Shown here piece after piece: positions 14,227 to 17,051 of a stretch of DNA of 17,051 nt (its first letter is position 1; the number at the start of each line of letters is the position of its first letter). Origin of the DNA: an uncultured Oscillospiraceae bacterium (GTDB lineage: Bacteria; Bacillota_A; Clostridia; Oscillospirales; Oscillospiraceae); NCBI GenBank assembly GCA_900757695.1, contig CAAEOU010000121.1, positions 1 to 17,051 on the forward strand. The letters are read 5' to 3'. The notes below the pieces were generated by a model. It did no database searches. It saw only the letters and a program-made list of their open reading frames with translations, and was not told the DNA's origin. The position numbers and the translations under genes are program-made.

Positions 14227-14904
14227 ATGGAGTACGGTGAGATGAAAAAGGGGCGGTTCCTCCGGCGGCCCAACCGGTTTATTGCCTATGTGGAGATCAA
14301 TGGGAAAGAGGAAATCTGCCACGTAAAGAATACGGGCCGGTGCAGGGAGCTGCTGCGCCCCGGGGCGGAGGTCTACTGTGCCGTATCGGATAGCCCCAAG
14401 CGGAAGACAAAGCTGGATCTGATCACGGTCCGAAAGGGTGACCGCCTCATCAATATGGATTCACAGGCCCCCAACACCGCAGCAGGGGAGTGGCTCCGCT
14501 CCGGCGGACTGGGGCAGGCTGAGCTGGTAAAGCCGGAACAGAGATTTGGGCAGTCCCGCTTTGATTTCTATCTGGAACGGCAGGGAAAGCCCATGTATCT
14601 GGAGGTGAAGGGCGTTACGCTGGAGGAGGGCGGTGTCTGCCGGTTCCCCGATGCGCCCACGGAGCGGGGGGCACGGCACCTGCGGGAGCTGATGGCGGCA
14701 AAGCAGCAGGGCTTTGACGCAGCGGTGCTGTTTGTGATCCAGATGGCCCCGGTGCAGTATTTCACGGCAAATGACGCAACGGACCCGGCCTTTGGAAATG
14801 CCCTGCGGGAGGCGAAGGCAGGGGGCGTTGAGATATTGGCAGTGGATTGTGCGGTGACGCCATGCTCCATGGTCATCGGGAATTTTGTCCCGGTGAAGCT
14901 GTAA
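14227..14904 (+). CDS. sfsA: SfsA family DNA/RNA nuclease-like protein
   Basis: Member of the SfsA (sugar fermentation stimulation) family, known as DNA-binding proteins whose C-terminal half has a PD-(D/E)xK nuclease-like fold; the true cellular role is poorly known. The 225 residues match the usual length. An N-terminal OB-like region contains GRFLRRPNRFIAYVE and HVKNTGRCRELLRPG (32-46). The nuclease-like part shows SRFDFYLE with D113, then LEVKG with E126 and K128, the D...ExK set of metal-dependent nucleases, followed by FPDAPTERGARHLREL (140-155). ATG 14227 is preceded by GGAGG (14217-14221) at five bases. The frame extends upstream to 14116, but that stretch overlaps argS and the hairpin. 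The stop codon touches the left arm of the shared terminator. Confidence 0.93.
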   Translation: MEYGEMKKGRFLRRPNRFIAYVEINGKEEICHVKNTGRCRELLRPGAEVYCAVSDSPKRKTKLDLITVRKGDRLINMDSQAPNTAAGEWLRSGGLGQAELVKPEQRFGQSRFDFYLERQGKPMYLEVKGVTLEEGGVCRFPDAPTERGARHLRELMAAKQQGFDAAVLFVIQMAPVQYFTANDATDPAFGNALREAKAGGVEILAVDCAVTPCSMVIGNFVPVKL

Positions 14905-14933
14905 AAAACAGACCGGGAGGCCGGTCTGTTTTT
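14904..14933. terminator. Bidirectional terminator shared by sfsA and the YolD-like gene
   Basis: A perfect 13-pair stem (14904-14916 with 14921-14933) surrounds a GAGG tetraloop, with A runs on the left and T runs on the right. It serves both convergent genes. The last base of the sfsA stop codon (TAA 14902-14904) and the stop codon of the minus-strand gene (14932-14934) lie at the ends of the stem. Confidence 0.93.
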
Positions 14934-15366
14934 ATGGGATATCGACGTCTTCCACCGAAAGGCCCGGGCAGAGGACTTCATAAATATCCGGAAGGGGGAT
15001 TTTTGTTCCGTCCGCCATCCAGAGCAGCTGCGCCATTCCGTCGATTTTTTTCACAGCACCGAATACGGTCTGGTATGCGCCGCCTTCTTTCCGGAGATCG
15101 GGAAGAAAATAGGTGACGGTGGCCGTGGGCTGGTCTGCAATGTGCGCCTGCAAATACACCAGCTGGCGGTTAATGGCCTCAATCTGGCCCTCGTCCAGCT
15201 GCGCACGGGGGTCTGTCAGGCGGGCGGTCTCCTGTACGGCGGCCTCATAGCCGGTGAGGGCGGCAAAGGGGGAAAACTGTGCGGCCCGGGCGGTCATGGA
15301 CATGGGCCTGTGCCTTGCCGAGACCGGACGGGACAGGTGGATGATATCATCGTATGGGCCGGACAT
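14932..15366 (-). CDS. YolD-like protein
   Basis: A 144-residue protein of the YolD-like family, which in Firmicutes is usually encoded beside Y-family translesion polymerases; its biochemical role is not established. It starts MSGPYDDIIHLSRPVS, then has the family core RAAQFSPFAALTGYEAAVQETARLTD (about 27-52), an acidic and helical middle part, and a C-terminal beta region (TVTYFLPD, then GAVKKIDGMAQLLWMADGTKIPLPDI). It has no signal or membrane segment. Its ribosome site AAAGGAGG (15375-15382) overlaps the first base of the polymerase stop region, and only 15 bases separate the two genes, so the pair is one translational unit with the polymerase first. Confidence 0.85.
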   Translation of the reverse strand: MSGPYDDIIHLSRPVSARHRPMSMTARAAQFSPFAALTGYEAAVQETARLTDPRAQLDEGQIEAINRQLVYLQAHIADQPTATVTYFLPDLRKEGGAYQTVFGAVKKIDGMAQLLWMADGTKIPLPDIYEVLCPGLSVEDVDIP

Positions 15367-15381
15367 GTGGGATGCCTCCTT

Positions 15382-16899
15382 TTATGCCTTGTGGCCGCCG
15401 ATTTGCCCGTTGCGCTGGCGGGCAGTGGCGCCTTCTTTTAGATTCATGCCTTTGAGTATGGCGTTTTTTCCGTATTTTTTTCGAATGGAGAGCATGGCCT
15501 CCTGCACATTGCGCTCTTTTTGCAGGGCCTCCTGATGGGCGGCCTCCTGGGCCTCCTGTGCGGCGTAGTCGGTAAAAAGGTCCAGCTGCTGCATCTCCGT
15601 CTGCTTGGGCACGTCATCCTCGCAGATGACGCCGCAGGCCACCACATAGATCCGCCGAACCAGAAGCAGCGGGTTTACCACACGGTCGAACAGCGCCGTC
15701 ATGGCGTCGAGAATTTCACGGGTGGAGGAGGAATAGCCGGTGAGATTGGCCGTACCGTGGGCGTGCTTGGGGATCTTTCGTCCATAGCCGTCCGTGGTGA
15801 CCGGGCCGTGGTATTGCGCCCTTCGGCCGGGATCCGTGAGATTTTCGATATCATAGCCCACGGTCAGGGTCAGCTGATTGGTCTTCAGCCGCTTTTCCAC
15901 CAGATCCATGACCAGAAGATCCGTCATCTCCTGCGTCACCAGCCGGGCCTTCTGGGCGGTGTAGGGGCATTGCAGCACCTGACCGGAGCTGATGCTGCTG
16001 GAGGAGGGCCGATAGCTCCGAATGTCTGCAATGGTGCAGGGCTCATAGCCCCATGCGTGGTCGATGAGCAGCTCCGCATTGACGCCGAAGAGCTTGTACA
16101 GCAGCTCTTCGTTGTAAAATTCATCGGGGCCGCCCAGAGAGCAGCGGGCAATATCCCCCATGGTGTAGAGCCCCTTTTCCTCCAGCTTCCGTGTATAGCT
16201 GCGTCCCACCCGCCAGAAGTCAGTTAAAGGCCGGTGCGTCCAGAGCTGCCGGCGGTAGCTGTCCTCATCCAGCTGGGCGATCCGGACGCCATAGCGGTCG
16301 GCCTGGATGTGCTTTGCGCCAATGTCCATGGCAACCTTGGCAAGGTAGAGGTTGGTGCCGATGCCGGCGGTGGCGGTGATACCGGTGGTTGAGAGAACGT
16401 CAAGGATCATTTTCATGGCCATTTCACGGGCCGACATATGATAGGCGGAGAGATAACGTGTGGCATCGATAAAGACCTCATCGATGGAGTAGACCTGAAT
16501 GTCCTCCGGCGCCACATAGTTCAAATAGATCTGGTAGATCTGTGTGCTCAGCTCCATGTAGTAGGCCATCCGGGGCGGCGCTGCAATGTAGTCAAGGGAG
16601 AGCCCGGGGTCTGCCTGCAATGCCTCCGCACTGATGCTGCTGCCGGTGAAGCTGCGGTTTGGCGCCCGACGGCAGCGCTGACCGTTGATCTCCCTGACCC
16701 GCTCTACCACCTCAAAGAGCCGGGCACGGCCTGAAATGCCGTAGGCCTTGAGGGCAGGGGAGACGGCCAGACAGATGGTTTTTTCGGTACGGCTGGCATC
16801 GGCCACCACCAGATTGGCGTCCATGGGATTGAGGCCACGGGACACACATTCGGCGGAAGCGTAAAAGGATTTGAGATCAATGGAAATGTAAACGGACAT
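15382..16899 (-). CDS. Y-family DNA polymerase (UmuC/DinB/UvrX type)
   Basis: Copies damaged DNA during repair or the SOS response. In 505 residues it has the palm motifs of Y-family polymerases: YISIDLKSFYASAEC with metal ligand D8, and YSIDEVFID with catalytic D140 and E141. A helix-hairpin-helix thumb region (about 183-250) and the little-finger domain (about 300-420) follow. QQLDLF at 437-442 is a typical sliding-clamp binding motif. Next come an Ala/Gln/Glu-rich helix and a basic tail, RKKYGKNAILKGMNL then ARQRNGQIGGHKA. The start at 16899 gives the family N terminus and has AGGAGG (16907-16912) seven bases away. The frame stays open upstream to 16977 without support. It is followed by the YolD-like gene. 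No clear LexA box is visible upstream. Confidence 0.93.
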   Translation of the reverse strand: MSVYISIDLKSFYASAECVSRGLNPMDANLVVADASRTEKTICLAVSPALKAYGISGRARLFEVVERVREINGQRCRRAPNRSFTGSSISAEALQADPGLSLDYIAAPPRMAYYMELSTQIYQIYLNYVAPEDIQVYSIDEVFIDATRYLSAYHMSAREMAMKMILDVLSTTGITATAGIGTNLYLAKVAMDIGAKHIQADRYGVRIAQLDEDSYRRQLWTHRPLTDFWRVGRSYTRKLEEKGLYTMGDIARCSLGGPDEFYNEELLYKLFGVNAELLIDHAWGYEPCTIADIRSYRPSSSSISSGQVLQCPYTAQKARLVTQEMTDLLVMDLVEKRLKTNQLTLTVGYDIENLTDPGRRAQYHGPVTTDGYGRKIPKHAHGTANLTGYSSSTREILDAMTALFDRVVNPLLLVRRIYVVACGVICEDDVPKQTEMQQLDLFTDYAAQEAQEAAHQEALQKERNVQEAMLSIRKKYGKNAILKGMNLKEGATARQRNGQIGGHKA

Positions 16900-16906
16900 G
16901 GGTGCC

Positions 16907-16912
16907 CCTCCT
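16907..16912 (-). promoter_or_regulatory. Ribosome site fixing the Y-family polymerase start
   Basis: On the minus strand AGGAGG lies seven bases before ATG 16899; the upstream in-frame ATG at 16977 lacks one. Confidence 0.8.
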
Positions 16913-16975
16913 CTCAAAACAGTGTGGCCTCCAGCTGCTGCCGTTGGTTGACATATTACGTCGTGGGCGTGCTGC

Positions 16976-17008
16976 AAGATTTCCGGCTTTGGGGCCGGAA
17001 ATCTTTTT
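16976..17008 (+). terminator. Terminator-like hairpin upstream of the polymerase, plus orientation
   Basis: A perfect 12-pair stem (16976-16987 with 16994-17005) surrounds a six-base loop, and five T follow on the plus strand (17004-17008). Read on the minus strand it lacks a useful T run. No plus-strand gene ends here, so it may block antisense transcription through the repair genes or form part of the polymerase leader. To its right (17009-17051) lies a GC-rich stretch with imperfect GGGCGGG/CCCCCC pairing and no gene. Confidence 0.5.
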
Positions 17009-17051
17009 GATTGAACGCAAAGGGCGGGCCTTGCCCCCCTTTTACGCTGAT

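Noticed and set aside
16900..17051. LexA-type SOS box upstream of the Y-family polymerase
   Set aside because: No GAAC-N4-GTTC or close variant is visible, and no convincing -35/-10 pair was found, so no site is annotated.

Overview
The window looks like chromosome from an anaerobic member of the Clostridia, probably an Oscillospiraceae-type gut bacterium. This is inferred from strong AGGAGG-type ribosome sites, sigma-A promoters of the TTGCAA/TATAAT type, GC-rich genes separated by A-rich gaps, and the gene content: an oxygen-sensitive-looking 4Fe-4S flavoenzyme, a cysteine-desulfidase-family protein, and a Y-family polymerase paired with a YolD-like protein. I see no phage structural genes, transposases, CRISPR arrays, rRNA or tRNA genes.

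Layout. (1) 1-300: a 70-residue protein of unknown function and a hairpin terminator. (2) About 300-800: a long A-rich gene-free leader ending in a good sigma-A promoter (657-685). (3) 804-10110: one plus-strand operon. It holds a lipoprotein peptide-binding protein, two permeases, two ATPases (a complete Opp/Dpp importer), a three-helix membrane protein of unknown function, an Old-Yellow-Enzyme/dienoyl-CoA-reductase-type iron-sulfur flavoprotein, and a CyuA-like cysteine desulfidase/serine-dehydratase-alpha-type enzyme. A LysR-type regulator (10158-11090) follows closely. A bidirectional terminator closes the block. (4) 11175-12218, minus strand: low-specificity threonine aldolase, divergent from (5) argS (12384-14153) and sfsA (14227-14904), plus strand. 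The short gap between the aldolase and argS carries two opposed promoters and three copies of a GTACARTRAAACA-like element. (6) 14932-16899, minus strand: a Y-family DNA polymerase followed by a YolD-like protein. This pair shares a terminator with sfsA, and both stop codons touch its stem.

How the genes may work together. The large operon reads as import and breakdown of one class of substrate. The Opp system would bring in a peptide or amino-acid-like compound, the CyuA-like enzyme would remove a beta substituent (H2S from cysteine, giving pyruvate and ammonia), and the flavoenzyme would reduce or oxidise an unsaturated or amine-bearing part. The substrate cannot be read from sequence. The most unusual protein-level feature is that the flavoenzyme has leucine where Old Yellow Enzymes carry their proton-donating tyrosine. 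No item in the window is proven to be a new system; the importer-flavoenzyme-desulfidase-LysR locus is the best candidate for one.
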